Source of the DNA: JABDIP01 sp965250245
Lineage (GTDB): Bacteria; Pseudomonadota; Alphaproteobacteria; DSM-16000; Inquilinaceae
DNA: 64,000 bases
Assembly: GCA_965250245.1 (NCBI GenBank)
Contig: OZ252296.1
Location: forward strand, 930,001 to 994,000
Direction: 5' to 3'
Translations under genes and position numbers: made by a program
Part shown: positions 43,019-50,862 of the stretch, one piece after another
Position numbering within the stretch: position 1 is the stretch's first letter
How the letters are laid out: every line of letters begins with the position of its first letter
Notes under the pieces: model-generated
Seen by the model: the letters and a program-made list of their open reading frames with translations, nothing else
Databases searched by the model: none
What the model was told of the DNA's origin: nothing

Positions 43019-44326
43019 ATGGGGGCTCGCTACGACGCCATCGTCATCGGCGCCGGGGTCATCGGCACATCGATCTCCCTGGGGCTGGCGCGCAAGGGGC
43101 TGAAGCCGCTCTGCGTGGACATGGGCGCGGAGGCCGGCCATGGCTCCACCTCCGGCTCCAGCGCCATCATCCGGCCGTTCTATTCCACCATCGACGGCGC
43201 GGCGATCGCCTATGAGGCGCATTTCTACTGGAAGAACTGGGCCGAGTTCCTGGGCGTCGAGGACGAGCGCGGTCTCACCCGCTACGTCAACACCGGCAAC
43301 CTGGTGGTCAAATGCGACCACAACGACCACATGCGCCCGCTGCTCGCGGTGCTCGACCAGATCGGCTGCGCCTACGAGCATTGGGGTTTCGACAGGCTGA
43401 AGGAGCGCTTCCCGACCATCGTCTTCGACTCCTTCGATCCGCCCCGCCGGTTCGAGGATGACGCGTTCGGCGAGCCCAACGGCCAGCAGATTTCCGGCGC
43501 CGTCTTCATCCCCTCCGGCGGTTATGTCACCGATCCCGCGCTGGCCGCCCACAACATGCAACGCGCGGCCGAGGCCAACGGCGCTGAATTCCGGTTCCGC
43601 GCCAAGGTGGCGGAGATCCTGACCGATGGCGGCCGGGTCTCCGGCGTGGCGCTGGAAGGCGGTGACCGCATCGCCGCGCCGGTGGTGGTCAACGCGTCCG
43701 GGCCGCATTCCTACAAGGTCAACGGGCTGGCCGAAGGCGTCCTCGACGGCATGACCATCAGCACCCGGGCGTTGCGCGAGGAGGTGTGCCACGTGTCGGC
43801 GCCGGACGGCATCGATTACGCCCGGACCGGCATGCATTTCTCCGACCCGGACGTCTCCATCTACAGCCGGCCGGATTTCGGCAACGACCTGTTTCTCGGC
43901 ACCGAGGGGCCGGATTGCGACGAGAAGATCTGGGTCGACCCGGACGAATTCGACCGCAGCTTCTCCGACCAGTGGCAGCTTCAGGTCATGCGCTTCGCCC
44001 AGCGATTCCCGACCCTGGGCATTCCCGGCCAGGCCAAGGGCGTCGTCGAGCTCTACGACGTCTCCACCGACTGGATCCCGGTCTACGACCGCTCCGACCT
44101 GCCGGGCTTCTACATGGCGGTCGGGACCAGCGGCAACCAGTTCAAGAACTCCCCCATCATCGGCGAGATGATGGCCGAGCTGATCACCGCCTGCGAGGCG
44201 GGCCACGACCACGATGCCGACCCGATCCGGTTCCCGCTCAAGCACACCTGCATGACCGCCGATCTCGGCTTCTACTCGCGCAAGCGCGAGATCAACGAGC
44301 AGTCGAGCTTCTCGGTCCTTGGGTAG
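43019..44326 (+). CDS. FAD-dependent oxidoreductase (DAO family, sarcosine oxidase beta-like)
   Basis: A 435-residue flavoenzyme. The dinucleotide-binding motif IVIGAGVIGTSISLGLARKG lies at residues 8-27, followed by HGSTSGSSAIIRPFYS where sarcosine/dimethylglycine oxidases bind FAD covalently or closely. Near the C-terminus is STDWIPVYDRSDLPGFYMAVGTSGNQFKNSP, the second FAD-contact region of the DAO family. It likely oxidises an N-methyl amino acid. With the MttB-family gene upstream on the same strand it fits a pathway for betaine or methylated amine use; the substrate is inferred only. It ends 6 bases before a convergent hydrolase gene. Confidence 0.88.
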   Translation: MGARYDAIVIGAGVIGTSISLGLARKGLKPLCVDMGAEAGHGSTSGSSAIIRPFYSTIDGAAIAYEAHFYWKNWAEFLGVEDERGLTRYVNTGNLVVKCDHNDHMRPLLAVLDQIGCAYEHWGFDRLKERFPTIVFDSFDPPRRFEDDAFGEPNGQQISGAVFIPSGGYVTDPALAAHNMQRAAEANGAEFRFRAKVAEILTDGGRVSGVALEGGDRIAAPVVVNASGPHSYKVNGLAEGVLDGMTISTRALREEVCHVSAPDGIDYARTGMHFSDPDVSIYSRPDFGNDLFLGTEGPDCDEKIWVDPDEFDRSFSDQWQLQVMRFAQRFPTLGIPGQAKGVVELYDVSTDWIPVYDRSDLPGFYMAVGTSGNQFKNSPIIGEMMAELITACEAGHDHDADPIRFPLKHTCMTADLGFYSRKREINEQSSFSVLG

Positions 44327-44332
44327 GCGCGG

Positions 44333-45148
44333 TCAGCGCGCGACCCTTTCAAGAAAACCCAGCAGGTGGCCGTTGAATGCCGCCGGCTGCTCCAGATTGG
44401 GCAGGTGCGCCGTGCCGGACATTTCAACGGACCGGACATCCGGCAGCGATTGCGCCAGATGCGCATGGCGCGCGCGGACGTAGTCGAAGTCGAGATCGCC
44501 CGAGATCAGCAGCACGGGCATGGTGAGCGCCGAGATCCGGTCATAGGCATCGGGCGGGAACTGCTCTTTCGGGATTTCCAGCTTGCGCAGCGCGATGCCG
44601 TTCATGTCGAGGAACAGGTCGCGGGGCGGGCCGGCGACGCGGCCTTCCGGGCTGAGCGGACCGTCGAGCCAGAGATGCGCCTCGATGGCATTGACCCGGT
44701 CCAGGTCGCCGGCATCCTCGGCCGCATCCAGGGCGTCGGACAGCGCCTCGACGCCGGGCGGCACGGGCGCGGAGGGCGCGCCGGTGATGGCCGTGGACAC
44801 CAGGACAAGTGCGCGGACGCGGTTCGGATGGGCGAGGGCGAAATCGATCGCGACCCGGCCGCCCTGGGAGCAGCCGACAAGGATGGCGCCGTCGACACCA
44901 AGGCGATCCAACACCACCACCAGGTCATCGATATGCCGGAACGGTTCGTCCGGCGAGTCGGTCCGACCGAACTCCCGCCGGTCATAGGCGATGACCTGGC
45001 ACCGGTCCTGAAGCGCTGTGATCTGGTCGCGCCACATGCGATGGTCGGCGACACCGGCATGGAGCAGAACGACCGCCGGCCCGGCGCCGGCCTGTATGCC
45101 GAACAGCTTGGCTGACCCTGAAGGGACGGTGAACGGGCTAGGTGTCAT
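44333..45148 (-). CDS. Alpha/beta hydrolase
   Basis: A 271-residue alpha/beta hydrolase. The nucleophile elbow GCSQGG places Ser at 94, the acid is D218 or D220 (LLISGDLDFDYV) and the base H248 (GTAHLPNLEQP). The oxyanion region is VVLLHAGVADHRMW. The pattern is closest to 3-oxoadipate enol-lactonase/haloperoxidase-like enzymes, but the substrate is not predictable. The ATG at 45148 follows GAGGCCGAG; a longer frame from 45178 is less supported. It is convergent with the DAO-type gene and divergent from a lipoprotein gene. Confidence 0.88.
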   Translation of the reverse strand: MTPSPFTVPSGSAKLFGIQAGAGPAVVLLHAGVADHRMWRDQITALQDRCQVIAYDRREFGRTDSPDEPFRHIDDLVVVLDRLGVDGAILVGCSQGGRVAIDFALAHPNRVRALVLVSTAITGAPSAPVPPGVEALSDALDAAEDAGDLDRVNAIEAHLWLDGPLSPEGRVAGPPRDLFLDMNGIALRKLEIPKEQFPPDAYDRISALTMPVLLISGDLDFDYVRARHAHLAQSLPDVRSVEMSGTAHLPNLEQPAAFNGHLLGFLERVAR

Positions 45149-45251
45149 GGTCTCGGCCTCGATCGGTGCAGCGGGCACAATTCCTTTCCATCGGGAGACG
45201 CCCGGCGGCGGTTCGTATTCCTTTCGGCGCGACGAAATTAAAATGTATTTT

Positions 45252-45265
45252 CAGAAAATTTTCTG
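45252..45265. promoter_or_regulatory. AT-rich 14-bp palindrome in divergent promoter region
   Basis: A perfect CAGAAAATTTTCTG palindrome in the AT-rich stretch between the hydrolase and lipoprotein genes. It is about 105 bases from each start codon and could be an operator or curved promoter element serving either gene. Confidence 0.45.
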
Positions 45266-45371
45266 CTAATTTACGTTGCATTTGTATCGCTGTTCCGTCC
45301 ACCCAGCCAGTCTAGCCGTTGTCCCGCTCGTCCTGTAGCGGCGACATAAAGCGAGTATCCGGAGACCTTCC

Positions 45372-46232
45372 ATGCCGCGTTCGTTCCGACTCCCCGCCCT
45401 ATCGTCTCTTGTGGCGGCGGCCCTGATTTCCACTGCCTGCACCGACCTGACCGCGGTTCATGCATGGTCCAATACCTCGGTCGAAGCCACCCGTTTCAAC
45501 GAGATCGTCGTCAATTACGCCGACACGCCGGTGCGGCTTGCACGCTACGACAACCAGGACGGGACGACCCAGTCCTTCTGGTCCGGCCAGCAGGAGACGC
45601 GGCAGGCGCAGGCCGAGGCGCTGGAATCGATGCTGTCATTGGTCAGCGACTACATGAGCGTCCTCTCCACGCTATCGGCGGACAGCACGGTCGATTTCAC
45701 CGAGGAGGTGGAGACCTACACCGAATCGATGGTTCGGCTTAAGGCGGTCGCGCCGTCATCAATGTCAGAGGAGGCGATCGGCGCCGTCGGGTCGATCGTC
45801 GGCGCGCTGGGCGACGTGGCCTTGGCGCGATGGCAGGCGCGCGAAGTCGGTAAGGTGGTCGAGGCGGCGAACGACGATCTCCAGACGCTGTTGGCGGGGG
45901 AATTGCGGTCGATCGTCGATTCGGATTTCCGCCGCGACCTGATGATCGAGCGGCAGTTCCTCGACACCCATTTCGAAAGCCTGATCCGCGATCCAGTGAC
46001 TTCGCCTGCCGCCGCCGCGGCGCTTGAGGAATGGTTCCTGGTGCGACAGGCGGAGAACCGGCGCCGGATGGACGCGCTGAACGCCTATCTGGAAATCCTC
46101 GACAAGATCGCCGAAGGCCACCAGCGGCTCTACGACGAGCGCGACGCGTTGGATGCGGTGGCGTTGGCCAAGGATCTCTTCAAGCTGGTCCGGGATATCC
46201 GCGACGACATCCGGGTCGTTGCGCGCGCCTGA
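45372..46232 (+). CDS. Predicted lipoprotein, unknown function
   Basis: A 286-residue protein beginning with a lipoprotein signal: basic MPRSFR, a hydrophobic run, then lipobox STAC with the acylated Cys at 23. The mature part is almost wholly alpha-helical, acidic and low in Gly/Pro, with long amphipathic stretches (about 65-125 and 150-285) that suggest a coiled coil or helical bundle. An Asp follows the Cys by two positions (CTD), not directly, so retention signals give no firm sorting call. I do not recognise the family. A small helical protein is encoded 49 bases downstream on the same strand, probably as an operon. Confidence 0.8.
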   Translation: MPRSFRLPALSSLVAAALISTACTDLTAVHAWSNTSVEATRFNEIVVNYADTPVRLARYDNQDGTTQSFWSGQQETRQAQAEALESMLSLVSDYMSVLSTLSADSTVDFTEEVETYTESMVRLKAVAPSSMSEEAIGAVGSIVGALGDVALARWQAREVGKVVEAANDDLQTLLAGELRSIVDSDFRRDLMIERQFLDTHFESLIRDPVTSPAAAAALEEWFLVRQAENRRRMDALNAYLEILDKIAEGHQRLYDERDALDAVALAKDLFKLVRDIRDDIRVVARA

Positions 46233-46281
46233 CGCCCTCCTGACCGAGACACACCGCAATCGCTCCGACGGGAGACAAACC

Positions 46282-46671
46282 ATGATGCTCACGAGAGACG
46301 AAGCCCGTGCCCTGGCGAACCAGCTGCTGGCCGCGGCGTCCGCGATCGATGGCTACCTCGATCGGGTCTGGCAATCGATCAGCAGACCGCAATACGAGGT
46401 CATGAACGAAAATGCGAAGACCCTGCTGCGGGTCTCGATGTTCTGCACGACCGAGGCCGTCCATCTCTCGCTGGTCGAGATGGAGGAATCCGCCGCGTCG
46501 CTGAACGCGGTCATCGTCGATTCGAGCCAGACGATCGAGTCGCTCAACGAAGCGCGCCTGGGCATCCGGATCGCGGCCGGGCTGGCCGATCTGGCCGCCG
46601 GCATCATCGCCCGCGATCCCAAGGCGGTCGGGAAGGCGGCCAAGAACCTGCGCGAGCTGTTGGACGACTGA
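46282..46671 (+). CDS. Small helical protein of unknown function
   Basis: A 129-residue soluble, all-helical protein without a signal peptide. It contains amphipathic heptad-like helices and a hydrophobic stretch LGIRIAAGLADLAAGIIARDP near 93-113 that could be a membrane-associated helix. The ATG at 46282 is preferred (GGGAG 8 bases upstream) over a longer frame starting inside the lipoprotein gene. It seems co-transcribed with that gene; both contain a comparable Gly/Ala-rich hydrophobic helix (in the lipoprotein AVGSIVGALGDVALARWQA) followed by a basic segment, hinting that the two may be related or interact. Family unknown. Confidence 0.72.
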   Translation: MMLTRDEARALANQLLAAASAIDGYLDRVWQSISRPQYEVMNENAKTLLRVSMFCTTEAVHLSLVEMEESAASLNAVIVDSSQTIESLNEARLGIRIAAGLADLAAGIIARDPKAVGKAAKNLRELLDD

Positions 46672-46707
46672 GTATCAGCCGTCAGGCTTACCGCCGCAGA
46701 ACGGGAT

Positions 46708-46789
46708 CGTCATTGCGAGGAGCCGAAGGCGACGCGGCAATCCACTGTCAGCCGAGAGAGTGGATCGCCGCGCTTCGCTCGCGATGACG
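46708..46789. repeat. 82-bp palindromic dispersed repeat, copy 2
   Basis: Same element and orientation as 1636-1717, with two differences. It lies between the convergent small helical protein and patatin-like genes. Confidence 0.85.
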
Positions 46790-46799
46790 ACCCTTGGAC

Positions 46800-47837
46800 T
46801 CAGTTCCCCTGGAACATCGCTCGGATGTCGACGGTCGAGCGCGTGCCGAGATCGTCGTAGTTCTCGTCCAGCCAGTCGTCGGCGGCGGCGCGGCCGATGC
46901 CGAACAGGTGCTGCAGGAAGGCCCATTCGGCGTTCAGCTTGCTGGATGCGCCCAGCGGCTTGATCTCGTCCTCGGCCTCGATGCGGTGCACCAGGATGTG
47001 GCTGTAGTGCTCCGGATCCAGCTTGCCGTCCTCCAGTAGCCGGCTGACGAAATCGATCGCCCGGAACTCCCGAAGCAGGCTGGCGTTGAAGGTGATCTCG
47101 TTCATCCGGCCGAGGATGTCCCGCGCGGTGGTCGGCACCCCGTGCCGGATGATCGGGTTGATCTGCACGATCAGCACGTCGTCGGAGACGCAGGCGTTGA
47201 AGAACGGGAACAGCACCGGGTTGCCCATGAAGCCGCCATCCCAATAGGGCGTGCCGCCGATCTCGACGGCCTGGAACATCAGCGGCAGGCAGGCCGACGC
47301 CATCACCATGTCGGCGGTGAGCTGGTGGCGGTCGAACACCTTGACCCGGCCGGTCTCCACGTTGGTGGCCGAGACAAAGACCTTCATCCGGTCGCAGGAC
47401 CGCACGATCTCGAAATCCACCACCGACTCGATCAAATCCTTCAGCGGATTGATGTTCAGCGGGTTGGTCTCATAGGGCGAGGCGATGCGGCTGAACAAGT
47501 CGAAGAACAGGTAGGTCGGCGAATTGTCCAGGCTCCAATTGCCCATGAAGACGTCGATGGGCGAGCGCTGGATCGGGCTGGTGCGGCCGGCCTCGCTGAC
47601 CGCCTTCCAGAACCGGGCCAGCCCCTCGCGGGCGCCCTCCGCCCCGTTGCGCATGATGCCGTCCGCCACCACCACGCCGTTCATCGCCCCCGCACTGGTG
47701 CCGCTGATCGCCTCGATCTTCAGCCGGTCGTCCTCCAGAAGCCGGTCCAGCACGCCCCAGGTGAAGGCGCCGTGGGCGCCGCCGCCCTGCAGCGCCAGGT
47801 TGACCGGCTTCTGCGTGCGCTTCGGGGCCTTGCTCAT
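46800..47837 (-). CDS. Patatin-like phospholipase / possible intracellular PHB-related hydrolase
   Basis: A 345-residue patatin-domain hydrolase. The oxyanion motif is GGGAHGA (18-24), the nucleophile Ser48 is in GTSAG, and the catalytic Asp is in YWDGGF (about 212). This completes the Ser-Asp dyad of lipid acyl hydrolases. Its ATG overlaps the stop of the 3-hydroxybutyrate dehydrogenase gene by four bases, so the two are translated together. This pairing is common in alphaproteobacteria and suggests a role in polyhydroxybutyrate or lipid mobilisation, though the substrate is not proven. A longer upstream frame that reads through the dehydrogenase gene is not real. Confidence 0.92.
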   Translation of the reverse strand: MSKAPKRTQKPVNLALQGGGAHGAFTWGVLDRLLEDDRLKIEAISGTSAGAMNGVVVADGIMRNGAEGAREGLARFWKAVSEAGRTSPIQRSPIDVFMGNWSLDNSPTYLFFDLFSRIASPYETNPLNINPLKDLIESVVDFEIVRSCDRMKVFVSATNVETGRVKVFDRHQLTADMVMASACLPLMFQAVEIGGTPYWDGGFMGNPVLFPFFNACVSDDVLIVQINPIIRHGVPTTARDILGRMNEITFNASLLREFRAIDFVSRLLEDGKLDPEHYSHILVHRIEAEDEIKPLGASSKLNAEWAFLQHLFGIGRAAADDWLDENYDDLGTRSTVDIRAMFQGN

Positions 47838-48616
47838 TGCGCCGTCCAGCCGCCATCGACCGGCAGGGCGGTGCCGGTGATCGAGGCCGCGCCGTCGGTG
47901 CACAGGAAGACTGCCAGCGCGCCGAGTTGCTCGGTGGTGACGAACTGCTTGGTCGGCTGCGCGCCCAGCAGGACGTCGCGCTTGACCTGCTCCTCGGTCA
48001 GGCCGCGAGCCTTGGCGGTATCGGGGATCTGCTTCTCCACCAGCGGCGTCAGCACATAGCCGGGGCAGATCGCATTGACGGTCACGCCGTGCTCGGCGGC
48101 CTCCAGCGCCACCGTCTTGGTCAGGCCCAATATGCCGTGCTTGGCGGCCACATAGGCCGATTTGAAGGGCGAGGCGACCAGCCCGTGGGCCGAGGCGACG
48201 TTGATGATCCGGCCCCAGCCGCGCTCCTTCATGCCGGCCAGGGTGAGCCGGGTGGTGTGGAAGGCGCTCGACAGGTTGATCGCCAGGATGGCGTCCCATT
48301 TCTCGATCGGGAACTCCTCGATCGGCGTCACGTGCTGGATGCCGGCGTTGTTGACGACCACGTCGACCTGTCCGAACTCCGCGTTCGCCTGGTCGACCAG
48401 AGCGGCGATCTCCTCCGGCTTGGTCATGTCGGCGCCGTTGTAGGACACCTGCACGTCACGGGTGTCGGCCAGCCTTGCGCGGGTCGCCTCGATCTCGCCG
48501 GCGTCGCCGAACCCGTTCAGCATCACGTTCATGCCGGCGCCGGCGAACGACTCGGCGATGCCGAGCCCGATGCCGCTGGTGGACCCGGTGACGATCGCGG
48601 TCTTGCCCTTGGTCAT
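47834..48616 (-). CDS. bdhA: 3-hydroxybutyrate dehydrogenase
   Basis: A 260-residue short-chain dehydrogenase oxidising D-3-hydroxybutyrate to acetoacetate with NAD. It has the cofactor motif GSTSGIGLGIA (11-21), NNAG, the Ser-Tyr-Lys triad (VASAHG and SAYVAAKHG) and the 3-hydroxybutyrate dehydrogenase hallmarks NAICPGYVLTPLVEKQIPD and LLGAQPTKQFVT. Length matches the family (about 260). It lies between acetoacetate decarboxylase (82 bases upstream) and the patatin-like gene (4-base overlap). Together they form a ketone-body/PHB degradation operon. Confidence 0.95.
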   Translation of the reverse strand: MTKGKTAIVTGSTSGIGLGIAESFAGAGMNVMLNGFGDAGEIEATRARLADTRDVQVSYNGADMTKPEEIAALVDQANAEFGQVDVVVNNAGIQHVTPIEEFPIEKWDAILAINLSSAFHTTRLTLAGMKERGWGRIINVASAHGLVASPFKSAYVAAKHGILGLTKTVALEAAEHGVTVNAICPGYVLTPLVEKQIPDTAKARGLTEEQVKRDVLLGAQPTKQFVTTEQLGALAVFLCTDGAASITGTALPVDGGWTAQ

Positions 48617-48698
48617 TGTGAATGTCTCCTTGCTGGGAAGGCCGGTTGGTCTTCCGTTGATCTTTCTTGGGCCTGTTCGAGCGAGCGGCCGCGATGTC

Positions 48699-49442
48699 TC
48701 AGGCGAGATAATCGTGGATCACGCGGCCGAAGGGCAGCGTCAAATCGGCGCGGTAATGCCGCCCGCCCAGCACCCGCCGCACCGGCAGGTCGGCCACCGG
48801 TGCATTCACATGCGGCACCAGGTGCAGCCGGGCCGGGCCGCCATAATGGAATTTCACGTCGATCTCGGTGAGGTTGTAGGCGACCAGCTGCGCCACCAGC
48901 GGCTTGCCGGTCACGCATGGCAGCAGCTTCAGGTTCACCTGGGTCTTCTTCAGCGCCTCGTTGCGCTTCGCCGGGTCCTTGATCAGGTTCTCGTGCTTGT
49001 AGCCCATGGTGCCCAGCGCCACCCGCTCGCCGGAATAGGTGAGGGTGCCGGTCAGCGTGTCGGTCTCCACCGTCAGCTTCGGCTCGCCCCAGCGCTTCGG
49101 GAACCCCCAGATCTCCCGCCCGGCGCTGATCGGCGGCTCGTCGTTCAGGAACATCATGGCGGTGTAGTTCACCGGCTCCCCGTCGAACACGCAGGGGATG
49201 ACGACGCCGGATTCCTCGTAGCTGCCGAAGCCGGAGCTGTCCGGCATGTTGATCCACTCGTAATAGACCTGGTTGGAGCCGTCGGGCGCCAGCGGCTCCG
49301 GCACCATCTCCCGGATCGCCTCCGGATCGCTCTCATAGATGACGATGAAATACTCGCGGTCGATGAACCGGTAGGGGCCGGTCGGATAGCTGGGATTGCC
49401 CGGCGGCATGGAGGGCAGGGAAAGGATCTCTTCGGGTGTCAT
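48699..49442 (-). CDS. adc: Acetoacetate decarboxylase
   Basis: A 247-residue enzyme (family length about 245) converting acetoacetate to acetone and CO2, or a close relative. The Schiff-base Lys lies in GREIWGFPKRWGEP (about 116); the neighbouring second Lys of the clostridial enzyme is replaced by Arg. Other conserved blocks are VYYEWINMPDSSGFGSY and HLVPHVNAPVADLPVRRV. The ATG at 49442 has GAGGAGA 6 bases upstream. It heads the operon with bdhA and the patatin-like gene, and its upstream region carries two PhaR-like sites. Confidence 0.9.
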   Translation of the reverse strand: MTPEEILSLPSMPPGNPSYPTGPYRFIDREYFIVIYESDPEAIREMVPEPLAPDGSNQVYYEWINMPDSSGFGSYEESGVVIPCVFDGEPVNYTAMMFLNDEPPISAGREIWGFPKRWGEPKLTVETDTLTGTLTYSGERVALGTMGYKHENLIKDPAKRNEALKKTQVNLKLLPCVTGKPLVAQLVAYNLTEIDVKFHYGGPARLHLVPHVNAPVADLPVRRVLGGRHYRADLTLPFGRVIHDYLA

Positions 49443-49489
49443 CTGGGTCTCCTCGTCGCACGGCGAAGTGTTGCGGTCTGGACATGCGA

Positions 49490-49501
49490 TGCTGCACTGC
49501 A
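49490..49501. promoter_or_regulatory. TGCTGCACTGCA site 1, PhaR-like
   Basis: A TGC-rich inverted element, 48 bases upstream of the acetoacetate decarboxylase start. It resembles the TGC/GCA-rich sites bound by the PHB regulator PhaR in alphaproteobacteria. An identical copy lies at 49603-49614. Confidence 0.55.
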
Positions 49502-49602
49502 TGAGCGGCAGGAGATTTCATAGGTTCGTTACAGTTTTCCCGTGGCTGGGGGCGAAAGCGGGCATCTACGCTGCCCCGTCACCACCAGTTTCGCGGGATT
49601 TT

Positions 49603-49614
49603 TGCTGCACTGCA
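49603..49614. promoter_or_regulatory. TGCTGCACTGCA site 2, PhaR-like
   Basis: Second copy, extended by TT/AA into TTTGCTGCACTGCAAA, whose outer TTTGC/GCAAA arms are fully complementary. It is 113 bases from site 1 and between the anti-sigma and decarboxylase genes. Confidence 0.55.
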
Positions 49615-49681
49615 AACATCGATTGGACGGTAGATGCAGCGGGCGACACGGCGGTTACGCCGGCCGCGAAGACCGGTCTGA

Positions 49682-49996
49682 TCAGGCGTTGCGGGAGTCC
49701 AGGACGGCCTTGATCAGGTCCTCGGGCACGTCTTCCGGCACCATGGCGGCCGGATCATCGGACAGCGCGGCCTTGCCCAGAGCCGTGGTGCGGCGATAGG
49801 CCTCGAGGTAGTCGCGGCACTCGCGGCAGACCTTCAGGTGCAGCTCGAACACGCGCCGTTTCCCGGCCGGCAGCTCATCCTCCAGATAGGCGAGGATGAA
49901 GCTCTCGAACTCCACGCACGTGATCATCAACGGCATGTGTTTCAGCATCATGCCCTTGGTCCAGCGCCACACGCGCGTATACGCGCCCTCCGTCAT
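49682..49996 (-). CDS. Anti-sigma factor with zinc-binding (ZAS-like) motif
   Basis: A 104-residue soluble protein. The ZAS signature His-x3-Cys-x2-Cys is present as HLKVCRECRDYL, preceded by CVEFESFILAYLEDELP, the usual first helix of zinc-finger anti-sigma factors. There is no membrane helix, so it is a cytoplasmic anti-sigma. Its ATG overlaps the end of the ECF sigma gene by four bases, the standard coupled arrangement. It should hold the sigma factor inactive until a signal, often oxidative, releases it. Confidence 0.88.
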   Translation of the reverse strand: MTEGAYTRVWRWTKGMMLKHMPLMITCVEFESFILAYLEDELPAGKRRVFELHLKVCRECRDYLEAYRRTTALGKAALSDDPAAMVPEDVPEDLIKAVLDSRNA

Positions 49997-50613
49997 TCGA
50001 GCTCTCCGCGCAGCGCCGGTTCCAGCAGCCTCTTCAGCGCGGACCGGGCGCGGTGCAGCCTGACCTTGACGTTGCCGGGTGTAATCCCAAGCATTTCCGC
50101 CACTTCGGCCGTGTCCAATTCTTCGATGTCACGCAACAGCAATACGATACGATAACTGTCCGGCAATTCGTGAATCTTCGCTGTGACCAGCGCCCGTGTG
50201 CCCTGGCGCTCCAGAATCTCCTCCGCCGTGGCCCTATAGGGCCAGGGCGCCTCGATGCGGCAGGTATTGGCATCGAATTCCGGCATCAGCTCGTCGATCG
50301 GACGCTCGTCAAGCCGCTTCTGCGACCGGAGCCGCATCAGCGCCTCGTTGACCGTGATCCGGTGCAGCCAGGTCTTCAGCGACGACCGGCCCTCGAAGGT
50401 GTCGATCTTCTGGAAGGCCTTCAGGAAGGCCTCCTGGACACAATCGTCTGCGAAGGCGTCGCCGCCCAGGATCCGCCGCGCCACGGCGCGCATCGGCCCG
50501 ATATGGGTGCGGACGAGGTATTCGGCGTGTCGGGCGCTGCCCTGGCGCAGCCCCTCAACCAGGGACTCGTCGTCGAAGGCCTCCTTGTCGCCGGTGCGGT
50601 CGCTTTGCAGCAC
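49993..50613 (-). CDS. ECF-type RNA polymerase sigma factor
   Basis: About 206 residues. Region 2 (about 20-95) contains DDCVQEAFLKAFQKIDTFEGRSS and LKTWLHRITVNEALMRLR; region 4 (about 140-195) contains ELPDSYRIVLLLRDIEELDT and ITPGNVKVRLHRARSAL. The GTG at 50613 is preferred, with GAGGGA 3 to 8 bases before it; a TTG at 50685 would add a low-complexity Arg-rich leader. It is coupled to the zinc-type anti-sigma gene. Its regulon cannot be read from here; the acetoacetate decarboxylase operon is next downstream on the same strand. Confidence 0.92.
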   Translation of the reverse strand: MLQSDRTGDKEAFDDESLVEGLRQGSARHAEYLVRTHIGPMRAVARRILGGDAFADDCVQEAFLKAFQKIDTFEGRSSLKTWLHRITVNEALMRLRSQKRLDERPIDELMPEFDANTCRIEAPWPYRATAEEILERQGTRALVTAKIHELPDSYRIVLLLRDIEELDTAEVAEMLGITPGNVKVRLHRARSALKRLLEPALRGELE

Positions 50614-50862
50614 GATCCCTCGTCGTTCCGGGCCGCCGCCCGGACTTCGGGTGGCGCGCGCTCGGATTGCGGGCACGCGATTCAACCTACACGGACGGGG
50701 AGGATTGTCAGCCAGAAATGTCCGTATTGCGAACGATCGCCGGCCGCCGGTGCGCGACAGATACCATCGCCACCTGTAACCTGGGCCGGCCGCCAGGCAT
50801 CGACTCCGGCAGACGACGCCGGCCGGTCCACGGGTTCGGCGAATGGGGGAAAAGGCTGAAAG

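Noticed and set aside
47838..48299. N-terminal extension of the patatin-like protein through bdhA
   Set aside because: This would read bdhA in a wrong frame; the ATG at 47837 overlaps the bdhA stop in the usual coupled way.
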